A stretch of 64,000 nt of DNA, from NCBI GenBank assembly GCA_002696035.1, contig NZQV01000006.1:1-64000 (forward strand), in the 5' to 3' direction. This stretch comes from Balneola sp. Its GTDB lineage: Bacteria; Bacteroidota; Rhodothermia; Balneolales; Balneolaceae. Below, piece after piece: positions 8,023 to 16,424 of the stretch. The position numbers and the translations under genes were made by a program. Position 1 is the first letter of the stretch. The number at the start of each line of letters is the position of its first letter. The notes below the pieces were generated by a model. The model ran no database searches and was not told the origin of the DNA. It worked only from the letters and a program-made list of their open reading frames with translations.

Positions 8023-8658
8023 ATGAGCTCCGGCCTATTTAACATCCAAAACATTCATTTCAGGTATGATGATGAATCCGTTTTTGAGGATTTTTCTGTT
8101 GAGATCAATCAAGGGGAAAAAATAGCTATCAAAGGAGAATCCGGTTCCGGAAAAACGACGCTATTTCGAATCTTGTTGGGATTTGAGCATCCCGAAAAAG
8201 GGAACATTTTGTACCAAGGCGAATCCTATTCCACCGATACTATTCACAAACTTAGAAAAGAAGTCGCCTGGCTACCCCAAGACCTGAACCTTGGATCCGG
8301 CAATACGTCAGAACTGGTGGATTTCATATTTGAATTTCAGCATAATATTGAATCAAAGCCAAGCAGGTCTAAACTTGTTGAGACACTGAATCAATTGGGT
8401 TTAGGAGAAGATACGCTGGATAGCAAATTCAGTGATCTTTCCACCGGGCAGCGGCAGCGGGTGGGACTGGCAACTTGTTTTCTCCTCAACAAAAAAGTGC
8501 TTCTTTTGGATGAACCCACTTCTGCCCTCGACGAACAATCGAAGCAAAAAGTAACGGATCTTATTTTACAGGATAATATAACCGTCATTTCCACCTCCCA
8601 CGATCCCTGGTGGGTGAAAAGATGTGATCGTATCATCGAATTAGAAAACTATGGTTGA
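8023..8658 (+). CDS. fetA: ABC transporter ATP-binding protein, FetA-like
   Basis: A 211-residue ATPase with Walker A GESGSGKTT at about residues 37-45, signature LSTGQRQR near 145-152 and Walker B VLLLDEPTSALDE near 164-176. It is small, like FetA/YbbL. The permease 170 bases downstream is FetB-like, so the pair probably exports iron or helps resist oxidative stress. I chose the ATG at 8023 (MSSGLFNIQNIHF); the longer frame from 7939 adds residues without family resemblance. The gene is divergent from nirK. Confidence 0.85.
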   Translation: MSSGLFNIQNIHFRYDDESVFEDFSVEINQGEKIAIKGESGSGKTTLFRILLGFEHPEKGNILYQGESYSTDTIHKLRKEVAWLPQDLNLGSGNTSELVDFIFEFQHNIESKPSRSKLVETLNQLGLGEDTLDSKFSDLSTGQRQRVGLATCFLLNKKVLLLDEPTSALDEQSKQKVTDLILQDNITVISTSHDPWWVKRCDRIIELENYG

Positions 8659-8706
8659 CAAAAAACTACTTAAATCAGGAGTATTCCGTAACTACTGAAG
8701 AATGTT

Positions 8707-8776
8707 TCTCTCAGAGTCGCGCAGAATAAATCTGCATATCTCAGCGCTAAACTTTGCGAAACTCTGCGAGAGCGAG
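8707..8776. repeat. Intergenic inverted repeat (CTCTGCGAGAG type)
   Basis: CTCTCAGAGTCGCGCAGA and a later CTCTGCGAGAGCGAGA form an imperfect inverted repeat across about 70 bases, between the FetA and FetB-like genes. It looks like one of the small non-coding dispersed repeats common in this phylum. Confidence 0.4.
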
Positions 8777-8827
8777 AAATTGATTTAGAATTAGAAGTTT
8801 ATTTATAGACATCAAAAATAAATAGAA

Positions 8828-9619
8828 ATGGACATCATCGACCTTAGCTGGTGGCAACTTGGAATCGGGTTCTTGATCCTGATTATCCCTGCATGGATCC
8901 TTTGGCGATACAAAACCGGGCTCAATAAAAAACTGGGTATTGCCACAGTCCGAATGACCTTACAATTGCTCTTCGTGGGATATTACCTGGAATATCTTTT
9001 TGAATTGGACAATGCGTGGCTGAATGCGGCCTGGATCATGATCATGGTATTGGTAGCAGATTTTGCCACCATCGACCGGAGTGAGCTGAACCGTAAGAAA
9101 TCACTTCTCATCCCGATCTTTGCTGCCACGTTCTTTGGGATCATCGTGATCGATATGTTTTTCCTGGAAGCTGTTATTCAACTCCCGAAGTTCCTGGCTG
9201 CTCAGTACACTATTCCTATTACCGGTATGGTTTTGGGAAATTGCCTGCGCAGTAATGTGATCGGTATCAACGCTTTTTATTATAGCCTGAATGAACATCA
9301 GGAGCGGTACCGGTTTTATCTTTGCTGTGGGGCGACCCGAAGTGAAGCTGTTTTCCCTTTCTTTCAGGATGCCCTTAAAAAATCAGCAAATCCTACCTTG
9401 GCTTCCATGGCTACCATCGGCCTCGTTTCTCTCCCGGGCATGATGACCGGTCAAATTTTAAGCGGAAGCTCTCCCCTCATCGCTATAAAATACCAGATCA
9501 TGATTATGCTGGCCATCTTTTCGGGAACGGTTTTGTCCGTTTATCTCGGTATCAAACTCAGCAACCGATTTGTCTTTTATGATAATGATGTGCTGGACAG
9601 TTCGATCTTAAAGGATTGA
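8828..9619 (+). CDS. fetB: ABC transporter permease, FetB/UPF0014 family
   Basis: A 263-residue membrane protein with about seven hydrophobic segments. The diagnostic region near residues 198-215 reads GMMTGQILSGSSPLIAIKYQ, the signature of the FetB/YbbM family, and GATRSEA near residue 175 is the coupling loop. With the ATPase upstream it forms a FetAB-like exporter, known in E. coli to act in iron export and peroxide resistance. The 169-base gap to fetA holds a repeat, so co-transcription is likely but not certain. Confidence 0.92.
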   Translation: MDIIDLSWWQLGIGFLILIIPAWILWRYKTGLNKKLGIATVRMTLQLLFVGYYLEYLFELDNAWLNAAWIMIMVLVADFATIDRSELNRKKSLLIPIFAATFFGIIVIDMFFLEAVIQLPKFLAAQYTIPITGMVLGNCLRSNVIGINAFYYSLNEHQERYRFYLCCGATRSEAVFPFFQDALKKSANPTLASMATIGLVSLPGMMTGQILSGSSPLIAIKYQIMIMLAIFSGTVLSVYLGIKLSNRFVFYDNDVLDSSILKD

Positions 9620-9636
9620 AATTTGATCAACCAAGG

Positions 9637-9680
9637 AATGGAACACAGATGACGTAGATTTGGCTGATATTTGCTGATTG
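9637..9680. repeat. GAACRCAGATGACG-type dispersed repeat (fragment)
   Basis: ATGGAACACAGATGACG followed by TTTGGCTGAT and a GCTGATT end matches the longer copies at 21128-21218, 22394-22480 and 28839-28912. Those copies end in the inverted form CATCCGTGTTC; this one is truncated. Confidence 0.5.
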
Positions 9681-9710
9681 ATGTAATTAATCTCACATCA
9701 CCACACCACC

Positions 9711-9886
9711 CACCTAGCGCAAGCGTTCCCGTGAATACGGGATACGGTGTAGGATTCGACTTTTAGAATTGAATTAGAAACTGGTCCAAGCGGACGCACC
9801 ACCTAGCGCAAGCGTCCGCTTGTGCGGTGTTGGATTTGACTTTTCGAATTGAATTAGAAATTGGTCCAAGCGGACGCTTGAACCAG
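9711..9886. repeat. Tandem REP-like doublets, 89-base period
   Basis: Two copies of one unit lie head to tail. Each begins with TAGCGCAAGCG (9715 and 9804) and ends with GGTCCAAGCGGACG. Each unit has a left hairpin around CAAGCG/CGCTTG and a right hairpin CAAGCG-GA-CGCTTG, joined by about 40 bases of AT-rich sequence. The first unit has a diverged left hairpin (TTCCCGTGAATACGGGA). With the flanking repeats it fills the whole 315-base gap from 9620 to 9934; no gene is seen there. Confidence 0.75.
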
Positions 9887-9905
9887 TTCCATTTAATTTT
9901 TAAAT

Positions 9906-9926
9906 GGGCGGAGAGGCTGTCCGCCC
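9906..9926. repeat. GGGCGGA hairpin after the mevalonate operon
   Basis: GGGCGGA-GAGGCTG-TCCGCCC is the second copy of the 21-base hairpin seen at 6644-6664. It sits nine bases beyond the stop of the last gene of the mevalonate operon. Confidence 0.6.
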
Positions 9927-9934
9927 TTCGTGAT

Positions 9935-11731
9935 TTAGGCTACAGCCAATTGAAACATTTGTTCTAAGCGAGCTTTTTCTGCTTCAACGGTAGTTTTTAT
10001 GGATTCCAGATTTTCTCCTTCGTATCCATTTGAATGGGCTATCTCCAGACAATAATCCATTCCGGCTTCTAGGTTATCGCGGAATTTGGTGAGTTTACGA
10101 TTTTCATTGGGATCTGAATCCGATACATCGATCAGGTCCTGCAGATAATCCACATACATGCGCATTTCCTTGGCAAACATGTGCGGACGATCTCCATCCA
10201 CCAAAGACTCTCCCCTTCCATAGATATGGTTCAGCATTTCTTCGAGTGAATATTCACCATTGAAATAAGCAATGTTTGGCCCAGGACAAATGGCTTGTGG
10301 TGAACGGCTTTCCTTCTGTATACCCAGTTGAATCAGCGCTCCGTTACCAAGATGATCACACAAACAAGCTTTGTCTAATACTTTGGTCTTGAGCCGCCCT
10401 TTCTTGTCTTCAGCATAATCAGCTTGGGTGATCTGGTCGATCTTCAGCAACTGATATTGTGTTGAGGCTGTACAGATTGGGTTTTCAGTAAACTCGGTAT
10501 TCGATTCCAGAAAGCCTTTTGGACACGGTGACCCTGGTTTTCCTTTCTCGATTCTTTCTTCATGCCATATCCGGGAACCTGTCTGACGCACATTGTTGAA
10601 AGGTACGCCCAAAGGTGAAACTCCACTTAGATACAGATCTTCCTCTTTCGCATTTTCCAGCAACGATCTTGTCGTTTGATCGACGGTGGTCGCTTCGGGA
10701 ACCAATAAAAAAGGACTCCCCCAACCAGTAGAATCCATATCATATTCTTTGATTAATCGCTGCATTTCTCCATGCGTTCCAATACCACCCTGAACAGTAA
10801 TTCGTGGTTCCTCGAATTTCCAGTCTGGTGAAAAACCATCGCGCTCATCCTCATAAAATTTCTCCACAAGCGGACGGATAGCCGAGCTCAACATTTCTTT
10901 TTTCTCTTTGAATTCTTTCAACAAAACCGGCAGCAACAAGCCATCGGTAGCAAAAGCATGTCCACCACAATTCAACCCGGATTCGATCCGATATTCAAAT
11001 ACTTCCAATCCCTTTTTGGCAAGATATTTTCCTTGAATCAGCGCAGAGCGGAAATCACTCACTTTAAGGATGATCTTCTTTTTGATGTTACCTGAGGCAT
11101 CACGGTAAAAGTCCTGAAATTCAGCTAAATAATTGTATAACCGGGGATTAAATCCAGCAGATAGAATGAGGTTAGAAGATAGCTTACTATTTGCATATCC
11201 GCGCAGAGCAGCACTTCCATCGCTGTATTCAGCGCTCATTGGTTCACCCGATTTGGTGAGGTTGAGTTTATCCACCTTCGCCATGATGTTCACATCAATG
11301 GAGCCGGGCTGCATCAGGTTGTTCAGTTTTTCTGCCAAATTTTGACGCTCACTTTCGGCCGTATCCATCAGCTTCTGATAGGCTGTTTTTAGTGAACTTT
11401 CATCCGGCAGCATGCGAAAATATTTAGCCTTGTCATTATCACTTAAAAAAGGCTCTGTTCTCAGCTCCTCGAATTTCTGATGTACAATATCATGGACCAA
11501 ATTGAGGTAAGCCGTGATGCGTTTTGCACGGCCATCTTCAGCAGATCGCGGGATATTCTTATAGGGAAGTGCGAATTTCTCGGCGTAATACTTCCTGATC
11601 TTTTCGACGAGCAGGTCATCCACAACAGAGATGACCGAATTAATACCATAGGGCGCAACTCGGATAGGTGAATCGATGGAGTGCCCGGTTCCCATTACAG
11701 GAATGGAAAAAGTGTGTAAAGATGAATTCAT
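9935..11731 (-). CDS. Conserved ~600-residue protein of unknown function, possibly NPD/FMN-barrel-like
   Basis: A 598-residue cytosolic protein I cannot name. Its start (TFSIPVMGTGHSID) and the later segments ESGLNCGGHAF near residue 255 and VQGGIGTHGE near 315 recall FMN-dependent nitronate-monooxygenase-like barrels, where GGHAG and GGI motifs bind flavin phosphate. The C-terminal third has five cysteines spaced C-X16-C-X35-C-X-C-X23-C, which could bind an Fe-S cluster or metal. The ATG at 11731 follows GAGG by nine bases; a GTG at 11746 is less likely. It is the last gene of the mevalonate run, but a 130-base gap with an operator-like palindrome suggests an extra promoter. Confidence 0.75.
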   Translation of the reverse strand: MNSSLHTFSIPVMGTGHSIDSPIRVAPYGINSVISVVDDLLVEKIRKYYAEKFALPYKNIPRSAEDGRAKRITAYLNLVHDIVHQKFEELRTEPFLSDNDKAKYFRMLPDESSLKTAYQKLMDTAESERQNLAEKLNNLMQPGSIDVNIMAKVDKLNLTKSGEPMSAEYSDGSAALRGYANSKLSSNLILSAGFNPRLYNYLAEFQDFYRDASGNIKKKIILKVSDFRSALIQGKYLAKKGLEVFEYRIESGLNCGGHAFATDGLLLPVLLKEFKEKKEMLSSAIRPLVEKFYEDERDGFSPDWKFEEPRITVQGGIGTHGEMQRLIKEYDMDSTGWGSPFLLVPEATTVDQTTRSLLENAKEEDLYLSGVSPLGVPFNNVRQTGSRIWHEERIEKGKPGSPCPKGFLESNTEFTENPICTASTQYQLLKIDQITQADYAEDKKGRLKTKVLDKACLCDHLGNGALIQLGIQKESRSPQAICPGPNIAYFNGEYSLEEMLNHIYGRGESLVDGDRPHMFAKEMRMYVDYLQDLIDVSDSDPNENRKLTKFRDNLEAGMDYCLEIAHSNGYEGENLESIKTTVEAEKARLEQMFQLAVA

Positions 11732-11780
11732 AGATACTGACCTCACAAAATTAGGTGTCTTAAGCGGTTTATTCCTATTT

Positions 11781-11796
11781 AAGACAAAATCATCTT
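11781..11796. promoter_or_regulatory. Candidate operator before the ~600-residue gene
   Basis: AAGACA-AAAT-CATCTT matches 10 of 12 fixed positions of AAGACA-N4-TGTCTT. A further TGTCTTAA at 11756-11763 forms a wider inverted repeat with TTAAGACA ending at 11786. The site lies about 50-65 bases before the ATG at 11731. Confidence 0.4.
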
Positions 11797-11861
11797 TAAT
11801 TGTGAAGTCTGTGTGAAGATTTCAAATATCATCAAAAACTACACATAAGTGTACCTACAGG

Positions 11862-14138
11862 TCAGCTCTCGGTAGATTTGATCTCAGCTATCAATGCATC
11901 AAACCCGGATTCATGCATTTTTTTCTGGATCTTCTTCTGAGCCGATTCTGAATCACAAAGTGCGATCATAGCACCTCCGCCTCCACCACCAGTCAGTTTT
12001 GCGCCAAGAGCCCCATTCGTTCTGGCAATTTCAATAAGTTCTTCCACTTCCGGTGATGAAACCCCCAGCGTATTCAGATAGCCATGATTCATGTTCATGA
12101 TCATACCCAGCTCTTCCAGATCGCGGTCTTCAATGGCATTTTTCGAAGCAAGCGCCAATTCATCCATCTGATCAAAGATCTGCTTGTACCATTTTGGATA
12201 TTTTTCTGCCTGCTCCCGAACCTGCTTTACCATTTTGGACGTCATACTTTCCACCCCGCTCAATCCGATCACGATAGGTATAGATTCTGTCAAATTAAGG
12301 GTATCCATTTTAGGAGGAGTTCCTTTTTGGAACATGATCAGGTTTCCATAGGTCGATACCGTATTATCAATTCCTGATGCACCGCCATGGACAATATTTT
12401 CAGACTCAAAAGACAATCGGCGTACATCGTCGTCTCCCAATCCCAGCTCAAAATGCTTATTCAGCGCCCGGATGATCGCTACAGCCAGCGCTGCAGAACC
12501 CCCCATTCCCATTGCTCTTGGCACTTCCGGGAACACTTCGATATTCATGGCTTTGTCCCGCAGATCAAGATGATCAAGGATCATTTCCAGTGATCTGTAA
12601 ATAGAATATTGGTGATCCGCTCCAAATTCCAGGGTTTGCTCCACGCCCCATCTCGGGATCATAAGTCGTACGCCTTTATCATGATCCCAGACCTTTGCTT
12701 TCATTTTTAGGGTAATGGGAGCCGCCACGGCATGGGTTCCATGCACCACCGAGTGCTCGCCGGTCAGGATGATCTTTCCGTATCCAAACGACATCTCGTC
12801 ATCCTTTTCAGGAGTTGGAGCAGACACTTGCCCAATACTTTGTTCCTGCTGAAGTTCAGCAACGATCTCTTTGGCCTTCCACACTTTGATCTCTCCGCTT
12901 TCCACAAGTCGCTCCAGCACCTGTTCAAATAATTCAGCCGGAGCCCCAGCAGTACTTGCCACGCTTCGGGCATGCAGGGTCATATGGCCGCGCTGAATGC
13001 CTTCGGTTCCCAGTGAACGCAAGGCGGAAAAGTTTTGGGCTAACCCTACAGCTCCCATTATTTCAGCCAGTTCCGTCGCTTTCTCTATCCCTAAAATTCG
13101 ATGTGCAATTCCAACGGCTCTGTTGGATTTCAGAGATCCGCCTACGGTTCCAACTTTCAGAGGAATATCGATAGTTCCGACCAGGTCTCCATTTTCATTC
13201 TTGAACCAGTTTGTGAGTGAGGTATAACGTCCGGTGCGTGCAGCATAAGCATGGGCAGCTGCTTCAATGGCCCGCCAGTCGTTGCCGGTAGCGATGGCAA
13301 GCGGATCGATCCCATTCATGATTCCCTTGTTATGGGTAGAAGCACGATATGGATCCACAGCAGCAAATTCGGCTGCGCGTATAATTCCATCACGCACTTC
13401 CTTCCCGGAAGAATCGTTGAAGTCCAGATATTTGGTTGGGATCTCACACTTGGCCCGAACCATGGCCCGATCCGTTAAATTCGACAAGATCCGAAGATAT
13501 ACTTTTGAACCGGATATCTTTTCAACCAGGGAGGCCACACCTTCGCACATACTGTTCACCAAATTTGCGCCCATGGCATCCTGCGTATCTACCAACAAAT
13601 GAACGACCACCATGCTGCCGGGATGGCGATCCTGCTGATGGATCATCACCTCCAGATCAATAGCTCCGCCGCCACGTTTTACCATATTGGGGTGAAGACT
13701 ATTGGCGAGATTCAGGATCTCCTGCTTATCCTGTAAAATAGCATGGCGCACTTTCATAGGGTGACGCACATCCACGAGCTGAATTTGACCGATCAATATT
13801 GGATCATCAGATTCCACTTGAAATCCGCCGGCTTTTCGAACCACTTTGGCCGCTGAACTGACAGCAGCTAATATTGAAGGTTCTTCTACCACCATCGGCA
13901 CGATGTACGGTTTATCATTGATCAAAAAATTGAGTCCCAATCCCATAGGAAGGCCAAATACCCCGATCACATTTTCGATCATCTTATCGGCGTCATCCTG
14001 CGTTAACAGGTGCATTTGCTCACGGAGAGAAATATAATCTTCCTGATTCAGGATGCCTTTATCTCGCAGAATATCGAGACGATTTTCAACGCTGTACTTA
14101 TAAAATTTCGGGATTCTTGATTTGTCGTTATTGCTCAT
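11862..14138 (-). CDS. Fused class II HMG-CoA reductase - mevalonate kinase
   Basis: A 758-residue protein with two complete mevalonate-pathway enzymes. Residues about 8-430 are class II (Pseudomonas mevalonii-type) HMG-CoA reductase: catalytic Glu in VVEEPS (83-88), Lys271 in HNKGIMNG, Asp287 in GNDWRA and His385 in RGHM. Residues about 450-758 are a GHMP mevalonate kinase: YGKIILTGEHSVVHG, PRAMGMGGSAAL (540-551), Asp591 in GASGIDN and LTGGGGGGAM (715-724). A Gln/Glu/Pro-rich linker at 430-449 joins them. The fusion would make mevalonate and phosphorylate it in one polypeptide. It follows the phosphomevalonate kinase gene after about 57 bases. Both sets of catalytic residues look intact. Confidence 0.93.
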   Translation of the reverse strand: MSNNDKSRIPKFYKYSVENRLDILRDKGILNQEDYISLREQMHLLTQDDADKMIENVIGVFGLPMGLGLNFLINDKPYIVPMVVEEPSILAAVSSAAKVVRKAGGFQVESDDPILIGQIQLVDVRHPMKVRHAILQDKQEILNLANSLHPNMVKRGGGAIDLEVMIHQQDRHPGSMVVVHLLVDTQDAMGANLVNSMCEGVASLVEKISGSKVYLRILSNLTDRAMVRAKCEIPTKYLDFNDSSGKEVRDGIIRAAEFAAVDPYRASTHNKGIMNGIDPLAIATGNDWRAIEAAAHAYAARTGRYTSLTNWFKNENGDLVGTIDIPLKVGTVGGSLKSNRAVGIAHRILGIEKATELAEIMGAVGLAQNFSALRSLGTEGIQRGHMTLHARSVASTAGAPAELFEQVLERLVESGEIKVWKAKEIVAELQQEQSIGQVSAPTPEKDDEMSFGYGKIILTGEHSVVHGTHAVAAPITLKMKAKVWDHDKGVRLMIPRWGVEQTLEFGADHQYSIYRSLEMILDHLDLRDKAMNIEVFPEVPRAMGMGGSAALAVAIIRALNKHFELGLGDDDVRRLSFESENIVHGGASGIDNTVSTYGNLIMFQKGTPPKMDTLNLTESIPIVIGLSGVESMTSKMVKQVREQAEKYPKWYKQIFDQMDELALASKNAIEDRDLEELGMIMNMNHGYLNTLGVSSPEVEELIEIARTNGALGAKLTGGGGGGAMIALCDSESAQKKIQKKMHESGFDALIAEIKSTES

Positions 14139-14195
14139 GGATCTGAATTTTCGGGGAATCTGAGGCAGGCGATGCTAATAAATAAAAATGCAGGG

Positions 14196-15272
14196 TTAGC
14201 TGACATCCTGAGTTTTGGAGATCTGAATACCTTCTGGTTGAACTTCAAGGTTCATCAGGTCAAATACGCTTTCGTCAATGGCCCGTTTGATCTTGTTCAT
14301 GGTTTCCTGATCGCTACAAAAAGCAATTCCGATATCACCACCACCTGCTCCGGATGGTTTATAGGTGCCACCCTGATTTTTAACAATGGAATAAATTTCT
14401 TCGTGTACATCCGACATGATCTCCGTGCCACTTTGTTTGCCAAGCTCTCGTTCGCATTCAGCATAATCTGAAATAACCTGTAGGAAAGCGTTTGTATTGC
14501 CAGCTCCAAAGGTCTTCACTCCTTCTTTAGAGAGATCAGTCATCTTTGTGATAATAGAATTGTAGGCAGCAGAATTCTCTTCTCTGAATGTGTTCACACT
14601 TCGCACAAAATGGCGTGTTGAAGCCGAATATCCTGCCCAGATGCATGCCATGTAAAGGTCCTCAGGCCTATCGATGCGCTTAATAGTACCATTGGGGTTA
14701 TCAGGATTATCCGGCATGGTATAACTTAAAATGCCGCCGGTAGCACTTGCTGCAATATCCACTCCACTGCCCATTTTTCCTTGAGCATATCGGTGTGCCT
14801 GAAAAGCTTCTCGATACAGATCTTTTGTAGACATCTCCACCCCCATGTACTCCATCAACCCTGATAAAAGCGAAACCGTAAGTGCGGCACTTGAACCTAG
14901 CCCGAATTTATGTCCGGTGACCCGATGGTAGAAAGAGGACGTATCTATCTGGATAGAAGCACCCGGGATCTTTCCGAATTTCTGTGATACATATTTCAAA
15001 ATGCAAAGCACAAACTTCAGCTGGTCTTGGGTATCAGAATCTATGGTAGTCCGAAAATGAGCATCACCATCTGCATCAAGTATAAACTGGATCTCGGGAA
15101 TATTCAGGTTGGGTGTGCGAACCTGAAACGTGCTATTATATAACGAATCGATATGTACTTCACACTGTCTATTAACGGCAGCAACCAGCGCAGGTGCGCC
15201 TTCAAGCACGGCATATTCTCCCAAAAGAATGAGTTTTCCGGGTGATGAAACGTTGATGGTAATGTCGTCCAT
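14196..15272 (-). CDS. Phosphomevalonate kinase (GHMP family)
   Basis: A 358-residue GHMP kinase: N-terminal SPGKLILLGEYAVLEGAPA (residues 10-28), ATP loop HKFGLGSSAALTVS near 126-139 and C-terminal KPSGAGGGDIG near 304-314. It most resembles bacterial phosphomevalonate kinases, which convert 5-phosphomevalonate to the diphosphate. Its ATG shares a base with the mvaD stop (TAATG), so the two are translationally coupled. Mevalonate kinase is already present as a fusion downstream, which supports the phosphomevalonate assignment. Confidence 0.88.
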   Translation of the reverse strand: MDDITINVSSPGKLILLGEYAVLEGAPALVAAVNRQCEVHIDSLYNSTFQVRTPNLNIPEIQFILDADGDAHFRTTIDSDTQDQLKFVLCILKYVSQKFGKIPGASIQIDTSSFYHRVTGHKFGLGSSAALTVSLLSGLMEYMGVEMSTKDLYREAFQAHRYAQGKMGSGVDIAASATGGILSYTMPDNPDNPNGTIKRIDRPEDLYMACIWAGYSASTRHFVRSVNTFREENSAAYNSIITKMTDLSKEGVKTFGAGNTNAFLQVISDYAECERELGKQSGTEIMSDVHEEIYSIVKNQGGTYKPSGAGGGDIGIAFCSDQETMNKIKRAIDESVFDLMNLEVQPEGIQISKTQDVS

Positions 15273-16309
15273 TATAAGATGATTTCTTTCTCCGGGTCTA
15301 CTATATGTGCTGCAGTCCCCGGTTTTGCTTCAATTATGTGTTCCACTCCTTTCACGCCCAATACTGCTTCTTTTATCGTCTCGACCGATTCAGGCAGACA
15401 CAAGATCTTAACCTGAGGGCCGGCATCAATTGTCAAGTAAGCCTGTATTCCGTTCTGGCGGAGTTTCCACACTCTATGAATTGTTTCTGTGGTCGCAGCA
15501 TTCCAATATAATATAGGAGGCCTGGCAGCTAAGGCAAGACCGTGCATTTTAAAACAGCTATGCTCGGTAAGCTCTCCGACTTTTTCAAAATCTCTGGCTG
15601 AAAGTGCTTTTTTCATCTCCTCAAGATCTGTGGGCTGAGATGCGATCCATTCATCATAAAATGGAGCCGTTTGTGCGGTCCGGTTCATGCCTTCTGTAGA
15701 ACCCAGTTCTTTCTTTTGGGTTGAGGTAACTGCGACAAGCAGACGTACATCCCAGTGTGATTGATCATGAAGCTGAATTGCAACATCTTCACTTCCATCT
15801 TCTTTGGTTCCAAGCTTCATCTCACAAAACCCGCCATACAAAGACCGCGCTGCAGATCCTGATCCCTGTCTTGCCAAAGCAGAAAGGGAAATTCGGTCTA
15901 AATTCAACCCAAAACGGTCATTCACGGCCAGCGCCAATGCGGCAAATCCTGAAGCTGATGATGCAAGTCCCGCTCCGGTTGGAAAATTATTTTCACTTTC
16001 GATATGAGCCTTTGGACGATCTTTGGTTCCAGCCGCAAGATCAAGAAAATCAGAAATACGTCTTAGCTGCTTTCCTTCTACCTCTTTCTCATTCAGAACA
16101 AAAATATCCTGATCTAAACGATCTTTCAGTTCGAGATTGGTTTTGGAGTAGAGGGCGTCCAAGGTAAGAGAGATAGAACCCACCGCAGGCAAATTATTTT
16201 GCACAGCACGCTTTCCCCAATATTTAACAAGTGCAATATTGGAGTGTGCTACCGCCGTAACGGAACCAGATCTGTAACCTTCGATGTTTGAGTGATTGAG
16301 GTTTTCCAC
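15272..16309 (-). CDS. mvaD: Diphosphomevalonate decarboxylase
   Basis: A 345-residue GHMP-fold enzyme that decarboxylates mevalonate diphosphate to isopentenyl diphosphate. Key stretches are SNIALVKYWGKR near residues 23-34, the ATP loop FPTGAGLASSASG near 109-121, RQGSGSAARSLYGG near 145-158 and AGPQVK near 295. The N-terminal KYWGKR is characteristic of the decarboxylase. It is the promoter-proximal gene of the mevalonate operon. An isopentenyl-diphosphate isomerase and HMG-CoA synthase are not in the window. Confidence 0.94.
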   Translation of the reverse strand: MENLNHSNIEGYRSGSVTAVAHSNIALVKYWGKRAVQNNLPAVGSISLTLDALYSKTNLELKDRLDQDIFVLNEKEVEGKQLRRISDFLDLAAGTKDRPKAHIESENNFPTGAGLASSASGFAALALAVNDRFGLNLDRISLSALARQGSGSAARSLYGGFCEMKLGTKEDGSEDVAIQLHDQSHWDVRLLVAVTSTQKKELGSTEGMNRTAQTAPFYDEWIASQPTDLEEMKKALSARDFEKVGELTEHSCFKMHGLALAARPPILYWNAATTETIHRVWKLRQNGIQAYLTIDAGPQVKILCLPESVETIKEAVLGVKGVEHIIEAKPGTAAHIVDPEKEIIL

Positions 16310-16424
16310 AAAATAAATTTAATGTGCAGAAACGATTCCAAAGTTAAGCTTTTGAGTTCAGTTTAAACAGGGTTTTTTGTAACTGAAATTTTAGATCATT
16401 TCAGCTGTTCACAGGTTTTGTCGA

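Noticed and set aside
9711-9886. Possible CRISPR-like array with 89-base period
   Set aside because: Only two units occur, the whole unit including the spacer is conserved, and identical units occur singly elsewhere; no cas genes are present.
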